This document shows positions 1-9,043 of a stretch of 56,368 bases of DNA, one piece after another; positions within the stretch are counted from its first letter, which is position 1, and each line of letters opens with the position of its first letter. The translations under genes and the position numbers were made by a program. Origin of the DNA: a bacterium D16-51 (lineage in GTDB: Bacteria; Bacillota; Clostridia; Lachnospirales; Lachnospiraceae); assembly GCA_003612285.1 (NCBI GenBank), contig RAYE01000038.1, positions 1 to 56,368 of the forward strand, written 5' to 3'. The notes under the pieces are model-generated. The model had not been told where the DNA came from. It saw nothing but the letters and a program-made list of their open reading frames with translations, and made no database searches.

Positions 1-2755
1 TGGCAAGATCACAGAGTTAAAGGCTACAAAGGCTTCCCAGCTTACAGCTACATTTGATTCAGCAGTACCGGAAGGGACAACAGTAGAGGTAACAAAAGGA
101 AGCAACAAAGTTGATGGAAAATATACTATTGACGGTTCCACAGTAGTATTTGATGCAACAGCCAGCTTCACAGAGGGCAAGTATACTTTGACAGCAACTC
201 TCGGTGATGCCAAGGAAAGTGCAGAAACTGATGTTAAGGCTTCTTATGTAGCTGATATTGTAATCAAAAGCGAAGAAGCATTAACAAAAGAAATACCATC
301 AGCAACAGGCAGCGCTATTGCTGGAAAAGAAGCTTACATCTATTTTGATGTACTCAACCAGTATGGGGAAAGTGTCAAGGACAAGGAAACTGTCACATGG
401 ACGCTGAGCGTAGGCAACGAAACAAAGAAAGTTGATAAGTCATTAGGAAGGATTACTGTAAAAGTAGATAAAGATGCCCTTTCCCTGCTTAACTACGGCT
501 CGTCCATTTATGTGACAGGCGTCCATACGGGTTCCGGTGTATCAGTCACGAAGAGTGTCCCTGTAGGCATGGCACAGGCTGTGGACAGCATTGAGTTTGC
601 AGGCTTCATTTACAAGGATGACCCAACAAAACTGGTTGAAAACCTGCCAGTGAACTTCCCGAAGGATAAATATGTCTTGGCATACCGTACATTTGACCAA
701 CAGAAAAACCCGCTGGAAGTATCAGGTAAAGAGATTGAAAAACAGGAGCTTATGTTTATTGCAGACAATGCCCTCCTGATTAACCCTGATTTTAATGATG
801 CAGGTACATTTACAATAGACGGTGTGAAGTATTCTGCAGTAACCATTAACCCTGGCGAGTTTGCGGGCAAGGGCGGCGAAGTGAACATCACGGCTGTCGC
901 AACCAAGACAGGTCAGAGGACAGCCAAGAACTTCGTAGTTGGGGCTGCTGCTCTTCTTCAGAGCCTTTCCCTTGAGGCACCGGCTGATACGGTGGCAAGC
1001 GGCGATGCCAACGTGAAGCTTTCCTATACGGCAAAGGACGTGGACGGAAAGAATGTTACAAACTATGAGACAATCGTGCGTTCTTCCAATACCCTGAACT
1101 TGACTGCCGGGGCAGGCGTCCTGAAAATAAAAGAAGAAAATGATGGGACGGCTGGTATCTACTGGACGGATGACCAGGCAGACAATATTTATGCGGAGAA
1201 TTATAGCGACAGCGCAACAGACCGTTTCGTGTCACTTGGGACAACAGTGATTGGAGGGGACAACAGCAACAGCATACTGATGCTTACGGTATCCCCGGCA
1301 AGACATCCGGTGGCCATTAAATACCTTAAACTGAATGGCGATGACAGCAATGCCATTGTAGATAAGATGGAGACTACAATTGATTTCAAGAGCCAGGATA
1401 ATAAATATCTTGACCAGTATGGGAAAGAACTTGACGGCCAGGCATCAAACTCTTTAGGCAATAACATCCTCGAGAAATACTTGAAATATGCTGGCGACCA
1501 GCGTATACGCAAAATCAGGGCAACAGTTGACAGCAACCATGATTTATTAAATTTAGGTGAGAAGAATTTTGCTACAGTGAGCGGCGAGGCAATAACGCTT
1601 AAGGTAACAGCAAAGGCAGACGGCAACAGGGCAAAAGAAGTCAATGTCAGCTATGCATTTGTGACAGCGCCGTCAGGCACTTTAGAGTCTTCCGATGCAT
1701 GGGAGAATGTTGACAATACAAAAAGCATCACTTATACCGTTGTGCCGATTAACGAAGTTGACGACCCTCAGATTTCCAACATCGGGAAGCAGCAGCTTGT
1801 CACAAATGCATCATCTAAAAATAATTTTGAGGCATTCAGGACATCAGGCTCTCCTAGTTATGAGGATAAAGCAACAGTAAACAGCATTGCATCCGGTAAA
1901 AAAGCGGATGACTCTATGAGCAATGCATTTTCCGTAAAGGGCATGTATAAATCAAAAACAGTTACCATACCAGGAGACTGGTATGAAGTGGATACAGCAA
2001 GCGGCAGCGCATTTGCGATTAATACAACAAACGGAAATGGCAGCAGCACGCTTAGCGGCATCAGAGATGGAGAACTTTGCTGGGGCGATCTATATGATGA
2101 AAACTCCAATAAAGGCACTAGGATAGACGCAGTCAAGAGGCTGATGATTAAAGTAAAAAAAGCCTCAACAGGGGATGATGCAGACACAGTCACAGCAAAG
2201 GTTACGGTATCTGATGCACCAGCAGTGCCAGCCGAAATCCGCTTCCAGACGGAATGGTGGAAATGGGATGCCACAGACGTAACGCTCCTGCCAAACAATA
2301 CAGAAATTGCGGGTGCTGGATTAAATAATCCAGATCCACACTTTGCTGTTGCTGTGTATGACCAGTATGGTAAAGGATATGAAGAGAGCGGATTCGCTAA
2401 TGGTGGATGGGATTATCCGGAAAACGGAAAAAATTTCTTAGAATACACTGTATCAGACAAAAAGGAAAGCACCAGCGAATTTACGCACCTGCCAAACAGC
2501 TTCAAGGTATCCGGCAACGGTTCCACATGCAACAAACTGAAGATTGAGGGTGCTGAAATTGGTGATACATTTACACTGACAGCAACAGTCCCTAACTACA
2601 ACATTTCAAAATCAATCAAGGTGACAGTAGGAGCTGACCAGCAGACATTTATAGCCAACAAGGATAGCAAATCAGCGTCTTGGCAACCGACTAATGACTT
2701 GAAAGCAGATGCAGACAAGACATTCCGTACCGGAAAATTAGGATATAACAAATAA
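1..2755 (+). CDS. Large Ig-like surface protein, 5' end outside window
   Basis: The reading frame is open from base 2 to the TAA at 2753-2755, so the gene begins before the window and at least 917 residues are visible. The TTG at 188 is only an internal codon. It is a paralog of the protein at 5135-8509. Both share the segments YDVYNQYG/FDVLNQYG, AxDSVEFxGF/AVDSIEFAGF, PGxxAGKGGEVN, NFVVGAA, NYETIVRS and a C-terminal TFRxxKLGY. The beta-rich, Thr/Ser/Val-rich, Cys-poor make-up fits an exported cell-surface protein with Ig-like modules. The paralog's N-terminus suggests that a signal peptide and Big_2 domains lie off the window. The function, S-layer-like coat or adhesin, is inferred only. Confidence 0.8.
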   Translation, partial: GKITELKATKASQLTATFDSAVPEGTTVEVTKGSNKVDGKYTIDGSTVVFDATASFTEGKYTLTATLGDAKESAETDVKASYVADIVIKSEEALTKEIPSATGSAIAGKEAYIYFDVLNQYGESVKDKETVTWTLSVGNETKKVDKSLGRITVKVDKDALSLLNYGSSIYVTGVHTGSGVSVTKSVPVGMAQAVDSIEFAGFIYKDDPTKLVENLPVNFPKDKYVLAYRTFDQQKNPLEVSGKEIEKQELMFIADNALLINPDFNDAGTFTIDGVKYSAVTINPGEFAGKGGEVNITAVATKTGQRTAKNFVVGAAALLQSLSLEAPADTVASGDANVKLSYTAKDVDGKNVTNYETIVRSSNTLNLTAGAGVLKIKEENDGTAGIYWTDDQADNIYAENYSDSATDRFVSLGTTVIGGDNSNSILMLTVSPARHPVAIKYLKLNGDDSNAIVDKMETTIDFKSQDNKYLDQYGKELDGQASNSLGNNILEKYLKYAGDQRIRKIRATVDSNHDLLNLGEKNFATVSGEAITLKVTAKADGNRAKEVNVSYAFVTAPSGTLESSDAWENVDNTKSITYTVVPINEVDDPQISNIGKQQLVTNASSKNNFEAFRTSGSPSYEDKATVNSIASGKKADDSMSNAFSVKGMYKSKTVTIPGDWYEVDTASGSAFAINTTNGNGSSTLSGIRDGELCWGDLYDENSNKGTRIDAVKRLMIKVKKASTGDDADTVTAKVTVSDAPAVPAEIRFQTEWWKWDATDVTLLPNNTEIAGAGLNNPDPHFAVAVYDQYGKGYEESGFANGGWDYPENGKNFLEYTVSDKKESTSEFTHLPNSFKVSGNGSTCNKLKIEGAEIGDTFTLTATVPNYNISKSIKVTVGADQQTFIANKDSKSASWQPTNDLKADADKTFRTGKLGYNK

Positions 2756-2814
2756 TCCTTCTGTTTTTAAATCAAACTTTTGTGGAAAGTATGGGTTCAC
2801 CTGAATAATCCAGG

Positions 2815-2853
2815 GAGTCCCACAAGCTATATGGCATGTGGGGCTCTCTTTAT
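2815..2853 (+). terminator. Hairpin after the first surface-protein gene
   Basis: GAGTCCCACA (2815-2824) pairs with TGTGGGGCTC (2837-2846) around a 12-nt loop and is followed by TCTTTAT. This is a terminator-like hairpin 60 bp past the stop codon. The T-tract is short, so termination may be partial and allow read-through to the lipoprotein gene. Confidence 0.6.
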
Positions 2854-3253
2854 GGTTATGCTGCGCATCAATAAAATATAGACACAAACAATATTGTTGA
2901 TTATGTACACCCAAAAGATAAATTACATCTGTTAATGATATGGATATGCAGTATATATGGCATTTCTTTGCCCCAAAAATACAGTCACTTACCAGATGCC
3001 TGGCAAAGACAGAGCCGGGAAATTGTTTCTGGAATCATGTTTTGGCTTTGGCATCCGCTTATTGCGGCTGTAAAGCTAGTAAACAAATAGATACTTTAAA
3101 TGTGGGGCATTGACCTTCGCAGCAGTTACCAAGTGTATATGCAAGCGTGTACACTTGGTTCATTGCTTCGTGGAAACAAAAAGCAAATGGCGCATAATGT
3201 GTTATTTTATCAACAAGTTGTGCCTGAACAAAGCGAAAGGAATGTGAATTATC
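2854..3253. other. Gene-free stretch upstream of a lipoprotein gene
   Basis: No convincing ORF is seen. The stretch holds an inverted repeat, CCAAGTGTA (3129-3137) with TACACTTGG (3150-3158), about 95 bp before the lipoprotein start. It could be a regulatory hairpin or an operator. No clear -35/-10 pair was recognised. Confidence 0.4.
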
Positions 3254-3961
3254 ATGAGAAAGACAAAACAACTCCTTGCCCTTCTGCTTGCGGGAAGTAT
3301 ATTTCTGACAGGCTGTGGGAAAGGGGAAACTTCCAATGACAGAAGCACTGCTTCTTCTGTTCCCTCTGGATCTGCCGATGCTTCCAGCGTTACCAGAAAT
3401 ATGGAAAGCAATCCGGGAAATACTTCTTCTGCTAATGATGAGGAAACAGCATCAGATTCCCCTTCACAGACTTCGGAGACTCCTGTGCCGACTGCCGGGG
3501 TGATTACACCGGAACAGGGGTACAGTGATTCAGACCGTGAAATTTCTATTGTGGGATTAAAAGAGTATAAGAAGATTAAAACAGACAAATACACAGACAA
3601 AGCAGGAAAAGGAAAAAGATATCTTGTATTGTTCTTAAAAGTCCACAACCGTACCAACGAGAAAGTGTACTTTAATGTCAATTATCTAAGTGCCAAAGTG
3701 GATGGCAAAAAAATTGAAAACACGGTTCTTTTTAATGAGCCGGAAGAATACCCGACCATTTTTTCTAACATTGCAGCAGACTCATATTATGGGGGATTTA
3801 TTGTCTGGGAAGTGCCAAAGGATTGGAAGAAGCTGGAGGTAACATATGAAGGCTGGCGTGACAGTAATGGCCTGACACTTAACAGTGCGCTTACAAAAAA
3901 AGATTTAACAGAGCCGGAGAAGTATAGCCAGACTGCTTATGACCAATATGAGGAAGAATAA
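3254..3961 (+). CDS. Surface lipoprotein, paralog of 4275-4919
   Basis: 235 residues. The N-terminus has a lipoprotein signal peptide with lipobox LTGC (Cys at about 21), followed by a Ser/Thr/Pro-rich linker to about residue 85. A compact beta domain follows, with the segments GYSDSDR, VGLKEYKKIK, GKGKRYLVLFLKV, IENTVLFNEPEEYPTIFSNI, GFIVWEVPKDWKKLE and NGLTLNSAL. This layout resembles DUF4352-type immunoglobulin-like extracellular domains, an assignment made by eye. An AAAGGAA sits 12 nt before the ATG, so the start signal is weak. It lies downstream of a large surface-protein gene on the same strand, mirroring the pair on the other strand. Function unknown. Confidence 0.85.
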   Translation: MRKTKQLLALLLAGSIFLTGCGKGETSNDRSTASSVPSGSADASSVTRNMESNPGNTSSANDEETASDSPSQTSETPVPTAGVITPEQGYSDSDREISIVGLKEYKKIKTDKYTDKAGKGKRYLVLFLKVHNRTNEKVYFNVNYLSAKVDGKKIENTVLFNEPEEYPTIFSNIAADSYYGGFIVWEVPKDWKKLEVTYEGWRDSNGLTLNSALTKKDLTEPEKYSQTAYDQYEEE

Positions 3962-4225
3962 TATATTTTTGCAAAAAAGTTTTAGGTCAAATGTAGGTAT
4001 TCTGTAAAGCAGAAGATTGCTTTGTAATAAATGCTACAGCAATTGATGTTGGCAGATGTCCAGCGGATATCCAGTAAATGCAAATATAACAGAATACAGA
4101 TCAACGTAACAAATAAATATTTAGCCGGGTAAAACAATGATATACTCACGGGCAGTCAAGTTTGCCACACATATTCAAAAAACGTACCACTTTTCCATGG
4201 CGGACCTGCTAATGAATTAAAAAAA

Positions 4226-4257
4226 CCTACAGGAAACAAAAACTTGTAGGCTTTTTT
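4226..4257. terminator. Bidirectional terminator between convergent lipoproteins
   Basis: CCTACA (4226-4231) pairs with TGTAGG (4245-4250), with an A-tract on the left (4219-4225) and a T-tract on the right (4252-4257). It can therefore stop transcripts from both sides. The rest of 3962-4225 holds no gene that I can see. Confidence 0.8.
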
Positions 4258-4274
4258 AAAACAACAATACAAAT

Positions 4275-4919
4275 TTAATATTCTTTTGGTGTCTTCAAAT
4301 CTTTTTTGGAAAAAGCTGCATTCAGGGTCAACCCGTCACTCCCCTTCCATCCTGTATAGGCAAATTCAAATTTTTTCCAGTTTTTGGGGATTTCCCACAC
4401 TATGAACCCTTTTTGCGACATGCCGGGCTCAATATTGGTAAAAATGGTCGGATAGCCTTCCGGCTGGTTAATGAGAACGGTATTTTCCAGTTCATTTCCG
4501 TCTGCTTTGCCTGCTGTTTCATATGGGGTAATATAGGTTTTTTCCTTGCTGGCATTTTCAATTTCAAGGAAAAGCACCAGAAAAACATTCCCTTTCCCAG
4601 GTTTATCTGTACCAAAATCGCCTTTCAGTTTTGGGTACTCTTTCAACCCCAGGACGGAGACCGATCTCCCACTATCTGAGTACCCTTCTTTCAGGGATAA
4701 GGCTGCTTTTTTAGGGACAGGAGTCTGTTCGGCTTTTTCATCCTGTTTTAAAAAGGATTCATTGGAATCCCCGGCATTATCTGTTGAAACGGCTTCTTTT
4801 CCAGATGTTATATTTGACATTGAAGAATCTTCGGCATTTTTCGTCTGCGTCTTTCCACATCCCGCCAAAAGGCAGAGCGCCAAAAAAAGTGCCGCCATTA
4901 ATTTATTTTTTGCTTTCAT
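4275..4919 (-). CDS. Surface lipoprotein, paralog of 3254-3961
   Basis: 214 residues. It has a lipoprotein signal peptide with lipobox LLAGC and then a low-complexity Ser/Asn/Asp/Lys linker. Its domain is clearly homologous to the convergent neighbour: GYSDSGR, VLGLKEYPKLK, PGKGNVFLVLFLE, LENTVLINQPEGYPTIFTNI, GFIVWEIPKNWKKFE and DGLTLNAAFSKKDL. AAAGGA sits 5 nt before the ATG. It lies 215 bp downstream of the large surface-protein gene on the same strand and may be co-transcribed with it despite hairpins in between. Function unknown. Confidence 0.85.
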   Translation of the reverse strand: MKAKNKLMAALFLALCLLAGCGKTQTKNAEDSSMSNITSGKEAVSTDNAGDSNESFLKQDEKAEQTPVPKKAALSLKEGYSDSGRSVSVLGLKEYPKLKGDFGTDKPGKGNVFLVLFLEIENASKEKTYITPYETAGKADGNELENTVLINQPEGYPTIFTNIEPGMSQKGFIVWEIPKNWKKFEFAYTGWKGSDGLTLNAAFSKKDLKTPKEY

Positions 4920-4988
4920 ATGATTCCTTTCTGCCTGCTGCTCGAATATTCGGAAACAAAATATAGTTATACATTTCTAATACGGTTT

Positions 4989-5022
4989 TTAATGATATAA
5001 AAGCAGTCTTTTATATCATTAA
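4989..5022. repeat. Perfect 15-bp hairpin upstream of a lipoprotein gene
   Basis: TTAATGATATAAAAG (4989-5003) and its exact reverse complement (5008-5022) enclose the loop CAGT. It lies in the leader of the minus-strand lipoprotein gene, 70 bp before the start codon. It is AT-rich with no clear T-run on either side, so it could be an attenuator, a processing site or an operator. Confidence 0.6.
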
Positions 5023-5078
5023 GAAAAAGCAGGCAGGCAAAATTATTTAGTTAATTCCCGGCAGTTCCTAAGTTAAAA

Positions 5079-5108
5079 TACTCCCTCCCCATAACGGGGA
5101 AGGAGTAT
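5079..5108 (-). terminator. Hairpin after the second surface-protein gene
   Basis: TACTCC-CT-CCCC pairs with GGGG-AA-GGAGTA around ATAAC, with a single C-A mismatch, 27 bp past the stop codon. The downstream U-tract is poor, so it may only attenuate. A family A repeat arm (GCAGTTCCTAAG, 5061-5072) follows on its downstream side. Confidence 0.6.
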
Positions 5109-5134
5109 AGGAAATTGCATTGCTTTAGGCCAGC

Positions 5135-8100
5135 TTATCTTGTGTAACCTAATTTATCCTTACGGAATGTTTCATCAGTATTATTTACTGTTTTCGTACT
5201 GATTTTTGCCTTAGAGTCTGCAGTTACTGTTACAGGGATAGAAGCTGTAACGGATGTGCCAACAACAGTTGCTGTCAGCTTAAAGGTATCCTTAATCTCT
5301 GCACCTGTAATTTCTGCATCCTTAGAATTGTTTCCGCTTACCAGGAAGCTGTTTGGAACATGGGCGAATTCATCTGTGTTTTCTTTAATATCAGATATTG
5401 CAAATTCTACCTCTACAAAATTGCCGCCTTCCTTATATACTGCACCATACTGGTCAAGCACAATTACACGGATATTGTTTTTGTCATCATCAACCATAGA
5501 CCACCATTCACTACCAGTCTGTTTATGGTCAAATTTTGGAGCAACAAGGTCAGTAGGTGTTACTTTACCAGAAGTCACTATACCGCTATTCCACTGTGTA
5601 AACTTAATCTCTGTTGGAACAGATGCACCATCAGAAACCTTAACGTTTGTGCTTGGCGTTCCGATTGTCTTCCCGGTCTTTTCTGTGTTGTTATATACCT
5701 TTACAGAAAGGCGTTTTACAGCATCTTTCCTGGTATATCTAGCTGAATTTGCATCATACAGTTCATCCCAGCGGATTTGGTTCTCTGCAATCTTGGTGAT
5801 TTGGTCACCGCTAACTTCAAATGCACCACCTGTTACAACTTCATAGAAATCACTTGGTACTGTTAAAGTTTTTGAAGCATATACACCTGTTACGCCAACT
5901 TTAGCATTCCATGCATCCTTGTTCAGGATATTAAGTGTACCTGTAGCAGAAACATCCAAAGCACTTCCGCTAATTGTATTGCCATTCTCTTTGCTAGACA
6001 TATCGGTGTCTAACTGCAGTTTTGTTATAGCCTTCAAAGATACGTTTGAAAGTTTTGTCATTGGCACAACAGTATAGGACACATTCAGAGCCTTGCCTGT
6101 CTCATCCCAGTCAGAAACTGTGGAGCTGTTGCTGCTGCATTCTACAACGGAATATTTGATAGGATCTGTTGTTACTACTTTCTCATCTGAAACTACCCCT
6201 GCTGTAGCTGTATAATTTATATTCTTTCTGGCGTCTGTACCAATAGCAACACTGTCAGCAGCTAAGCCCATATGCTTATCAGCATTGTCAGCCACATCAG
6301 CTTTAACACCATAAAAATGGCTGTTTGCTACTGCGCCTGTTGCTGATTTCTCAAAGAAAGACTTTGCTATCCAGCTGGCAAGCGGCTCATTATACTGGTC
6401 TAAATAAGTTACCTTGTCTGAAGTGATGTCAACGCTGGCTGTAGCCCGCTCAACTAATGCATTCGCATCATCATCGTTTAATTTTACCTTGCTTACAGTA
6501 ACTGGACGTCTCATGTCAGAAACAGGAAGCATGATGTTGCTGCCCTCACCGTTGATTACTGTTGCATACAGTGAAACATTACGGTCCATGTTGTCAAATG
6601 CTGAGCTGTTTTCAAATGCATTTGCACTTAATGAATCGGACCAATATAATGCTGCTGTACCATCTTCATTTTCCTGCAGCCACAGTTCACTGTTGCTGTC
6701 ACTTGTGCCTAATGTCAAAGTATTTGTAGAACGTACAATTGTTTCGTAATTCTTAACGCTCTTGCCTTCCGTATCTGTTGCCTCGAATGGGATGGATACC
6801 CACTGGTCACCATCTGCAACAGTCTTTGAAGGGGTGCCGATGGTGAATGTCTTAAGGCTCTTTGCCGCACCAACAACAAAGTTAATCTTAGACTGTTTTC
6901 CTGTCTTATTAGAAATAACAAGCAGGTTTACTTCACCGCCTTTTCCGGCATTCATGCCAGGTTCCATTGTTGCAGAACTGTATTCTGTGCCATCAACTGT
7001 ATAAATGCTGCCATCTTTAATCTTGCTGCCGTCTAATACCATTGGGTTGTCAGAAGTAAATGTAATAGCTGCACCGCTGGTATTTTCAATATTAGAAGTT
7101 GATGCATCCATAACCTGGTTATCCTGATCCTTTACAGAATAAAGCATCACATATGTCTTTGCTGGAAAATCAGCAGGCAGTTCCTTTGGAAGGTCTTTTA
7201 CCGTTGCAGGTACAGTGCCTTTTGTATTAAGGAATCCTATAAATTCAACACTGTCAATAGCCTGTTCCAGACCGATTGCAACTTCTGCCTGTGCAGTCTT
7301 GCCACTCTTTGCATCAACACCTACCAGATAAAGTTTGTCACCATATCTGAATTCAGCATCTGTCCTTGTAACTTCAAGACGTCCTGTGGACTTGTTTGCC
7401 TTTACATTGCCAGAGCTTGCAGTCCATGTGATAGATGTTGAGCCTCTCATTGAAGTGCCATACTGGTTGTAAACATCATAATACACAATAGCTGTTTTCT
7501 TCTTACCGTCTGCTTTCAGGAGAGCCTGTGTGCTTGTAACCTTGATTTCTTCAACATGCTCTGCTGAAACTACAACATCCTTGCTTACTGTAGCATCGCC
7601 AAGTTTTGCTGTGATCTTGTATGTGCCTACAGCAAATTTGGACTTGCTTACGAATGTAGCCTTGGCACCTTCTTTTGTTGCAGTACCCTCAATGTTAGCG
7701 CCATCTTTTGTTACAGTAATTTCTGTGTCAGCTGGCACGTCAGATGCAAATGTAGCTTCAATCTTGTCAGTGTCAATTGCCTTTGCCTCTGTCATCTCCG
7801 GAAGCGTCTTAGGAGCTTCACTTGGTGCATTTGTAGGTGCATCCGTTGGTGTATCAGTAGGGGTATCACTCGGGGCCGTGCTAGGCGAATCCGTAGGCGT
7901 TGCGGCGTCCTTTGTGACAGTGACTGCTACTGTGGCCTTCTTGTTGCTGCCAGACTTAGAAGCACCCTTAGCTGTTACAGTAATTGTAGCCTTACCTGCC
8001 TTCTTTGCTGTAATCTTACCTTTAGAAGATACAGTTGCTACAGATGTCTTGCTTGACTTATAAGTAACTCCCTTTTCAGTTGGCTTAGAAGGCTTAACTG

Positions 8101-8509
8101 TTGCTTTAATTGTTTTTGTCTTACCTACCTTCAAAGAAACTGTCTTAGGGCTTACAGATACAGAAGTTACTGGTGTGTATTTCTTCTTTACTGTAACTAC
8201 ACACTTATAAGACTTCTTACCTACTTTAGCAGTAATTGTAGCCTTACCTGCTTTCTTTGCTGTAACTTTACCCTTCTTATTAACTGTTGCTACAGATTTC
8301 TTATTAGAAGTAAAAGTTACTTTCTTCTTTGTCCCTGTTACTTTTAATGTAGTGGTCTTTTTAGACTTTGCACCACTTACATAAAGTGTAGCTTTTTTCT
8401 TATTAAGCTTCACTGTTGCTGCTGATGCATTTGTTGGGATATTCACACTTGTTACTGTGAGTGCCAGCGTTAATGCTAAAGCAGCGATTTTTGTTGCATT
8501 TTTCCTCAT
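5135..8509 (-). CDS. Large secreted Ig-like (Big_2) surface protein
   Basis: 1124 residues. It has a signal peptide (Lys-rich start, hydrophobic stretch, cut near ASA-A at about 30). Two Big_2-type domains follow at about 33-110 and 113-198, each with the VATVxxKGKxTAKKAGKATIT pattern. A Thr/Pro/Asp-rich linker (TPTDTPTDAPTN) lies at about 200-235. The remaining roughly 880 residues match the partial paralog at 1-2755, including the C-terminal TFRxxKLGY. There is no LPxTG motif and no obvious membrane anchor. The many Lys residues of the Big_2 part fit binding to anionic wall polymers. The RBS AGGAGG is 7-8 nt before the ATG, and a TTGACA promoter lies just upstream. Probably an abundant cell-surface protein; its exact role is unknown. 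Confidence 0.85.
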   Translation of the reverse strand: MRKNATKIAALALTLALTVTSVNIPTNASAATVKLNKKKATLYVSGAKSKKTTTLKVTGTKKKVTFTSNKKSVATVNKKGKVTAKKAGKATITAKVGKKSYKCVVTVKKKYTPVTSVSVSPKTVSLKVGKTKTIKATVKPSKPTEKGVTYKSSKTSVATVSSKGKITAKKAGKATITVTAKGASKSGSNKKATVAVTVTKDAATPTDSPSTAPSDTPTDTPTDAPTNAPSEAPKTLPEMTEAKAIDTDKIEATFASDVPADTEITVTKDGANIEGTATKEGAKATFVSKSKFAVGTYKITAKLGDATVSKDVVVSAEHVEEIKVTSTQALLKADGKKKTAIVYYDVYNQYGTSMRGSTSITWTASSGNVKANKSTGRLEVTRTDAEFRYGDKLYLVGVDAKSGKTAQAEVAIGLEQAIDSVEFIGFLNTKGTVPATVKDLPKELPADFPAKTYVMLYSVKDQDNQVMDASTSNIENTSGAAITFTSDNPMVLDGSKIKDGSIYTVDGTEYSSATMEPGMNAGKGGEVNLLVISNKTGKQSKINFVVGAAKSLKTFTIGTPSKTVADGDQWVSIPFEATDTEGKSVKNYETIVRSTNTLTLGTSDSNSELWLQENEDGTAALYWSDSLSANAFENSSAFDNMDRNVSLYATVINGEGSNIMLPVSDMRRPVTVSKVKLNDDDANALVERATASVDITSDKVTYLDQYNEPLASWIAKSFFEKSATGAVANSHFYGVKADVADNADKHMGLAADSVAIGTDARKNINYTATAGVVSDEKVVTTDPIKYSVVECSSNSSTVSDWDETGKALNVSYTVVPMTKLSNVSLKAITKLQLDTDMSSKENGNTISGSALDVSATGTLNILNKDAWNAKVGVTGVYASKTLTVPSDFYEVVTGGAFEVSGDQITKIAENQIRWDELYDANSARYTRKDAVKRLSVKVYNNTEKTGKTIGTPSTNVKVSDGASVPTEIKFTQWNSGIVTSGKVTPTDLVAPKFDHKQTGSEWWSMVDDDKNNIRVIVLDQYGAVYKEGGNFVEVEFAISDIKENTDEFAHVPNSFLVSGNNSKDAEITGAEIKDTFKLTATVVGTSVTASIPVTVTADSKAKISTKTVNNTDETFRKDKLGYTR

Positions 8510-8541
8510 TGCTTTGCCTCCTTATTTTTTTTATAGTAAAT

Positions 8542-8570
8542 AAGTTACACCATTTGTTGTATTTTGTCAA
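8542..8570 (-). promoter_or_regulatory. Predicted promoter of the surface-protein gene
   Basis: On the minus strand there is a perfect -35 TTGACA (8565-8570), a 17-bp spacer and a weak -10 TAACTT (8542-8547). This gives a 5' leader of about 25 nt. Confidence 0.5.
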
Positions 8571-8983
8571 TGCCGTTTTTTTTCAAGTTTTCCCGATTCA
8601 ATTGGGAATTATTACTTTTTGACACAGTTTTAACCAAAAAATGCGCAATATTTCACAAAAACCAACGATATCATTTATTGATTCTGGGTAATTATGCTGT
8701 ATAATTGACCTGTTTTTATCATAAAAAAATTTTGAAATATCCATAAAATCCCTTAAATCCACCCATAATCTGTGGCAAAAGTGTGTTATTTTGCCGCAAT
8801 TCCATGACTTCACTGGAAGGAACAGGCAGATCCTGCTGATTTTCCAGAAAGCCTTCCTATAGTTTCTCCTGTTGAGTACCCAGACGCCACCCCTTGAACT
8901 GTTACAATCATATAACCTTGAACTTCATTTTAACAGCTTCAATACCATAAATGATACTAACATTAATGTGTTACTACCTATTA
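8571..8983. other. AT-rich gap between rpoC and a surface-protein gene
   Basis: The gap is AT-rich and I see no supported gene. A 71-codon frame at 8598-8813 on the minus strand has no ribosome binding site and no recognisable similarity. The stretch may hold upstream regulatory DNA for the surface-protein gene. Confidence 0.4.
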
Positions 8984-9024
8984 AAAAACAAACGCTGGCA
9001 ATTCTGTAATCCAATTGCCAGCGT
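8984..9024 (-). terminator. Terminator of the rpoBC unit
   Basis: ACGCTGGCAATT (8992-9003) and AATTGCCAGCGT (9013-9024) form a perfect 12-bp stem. On the minus strand it is followed by a T-run (complement of the A-rich 8981-8990). It lies 20 bp past the rpoC stop, so rpoC is the last gene of its transcript. Confidence 0.9.
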
Positions 9025-9043
9025 CCGGCTGTTTCAAATAGCT

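Noticed and set aside
7530-8063. 177-codon plus-strand frame opposite the Big_2 region of the surface protein
   Set aside because: Val/Ser/Ala-rich shadow of a repetitive Lys/Thr-rich coding sequence; no ribosome site.
8598-8813. 71-codon minus-strand frame upstream of the surface-protein gene
   Set aside because: No ribosome binding site, no similarity recognised, lies in AT-rich upstream DNA.
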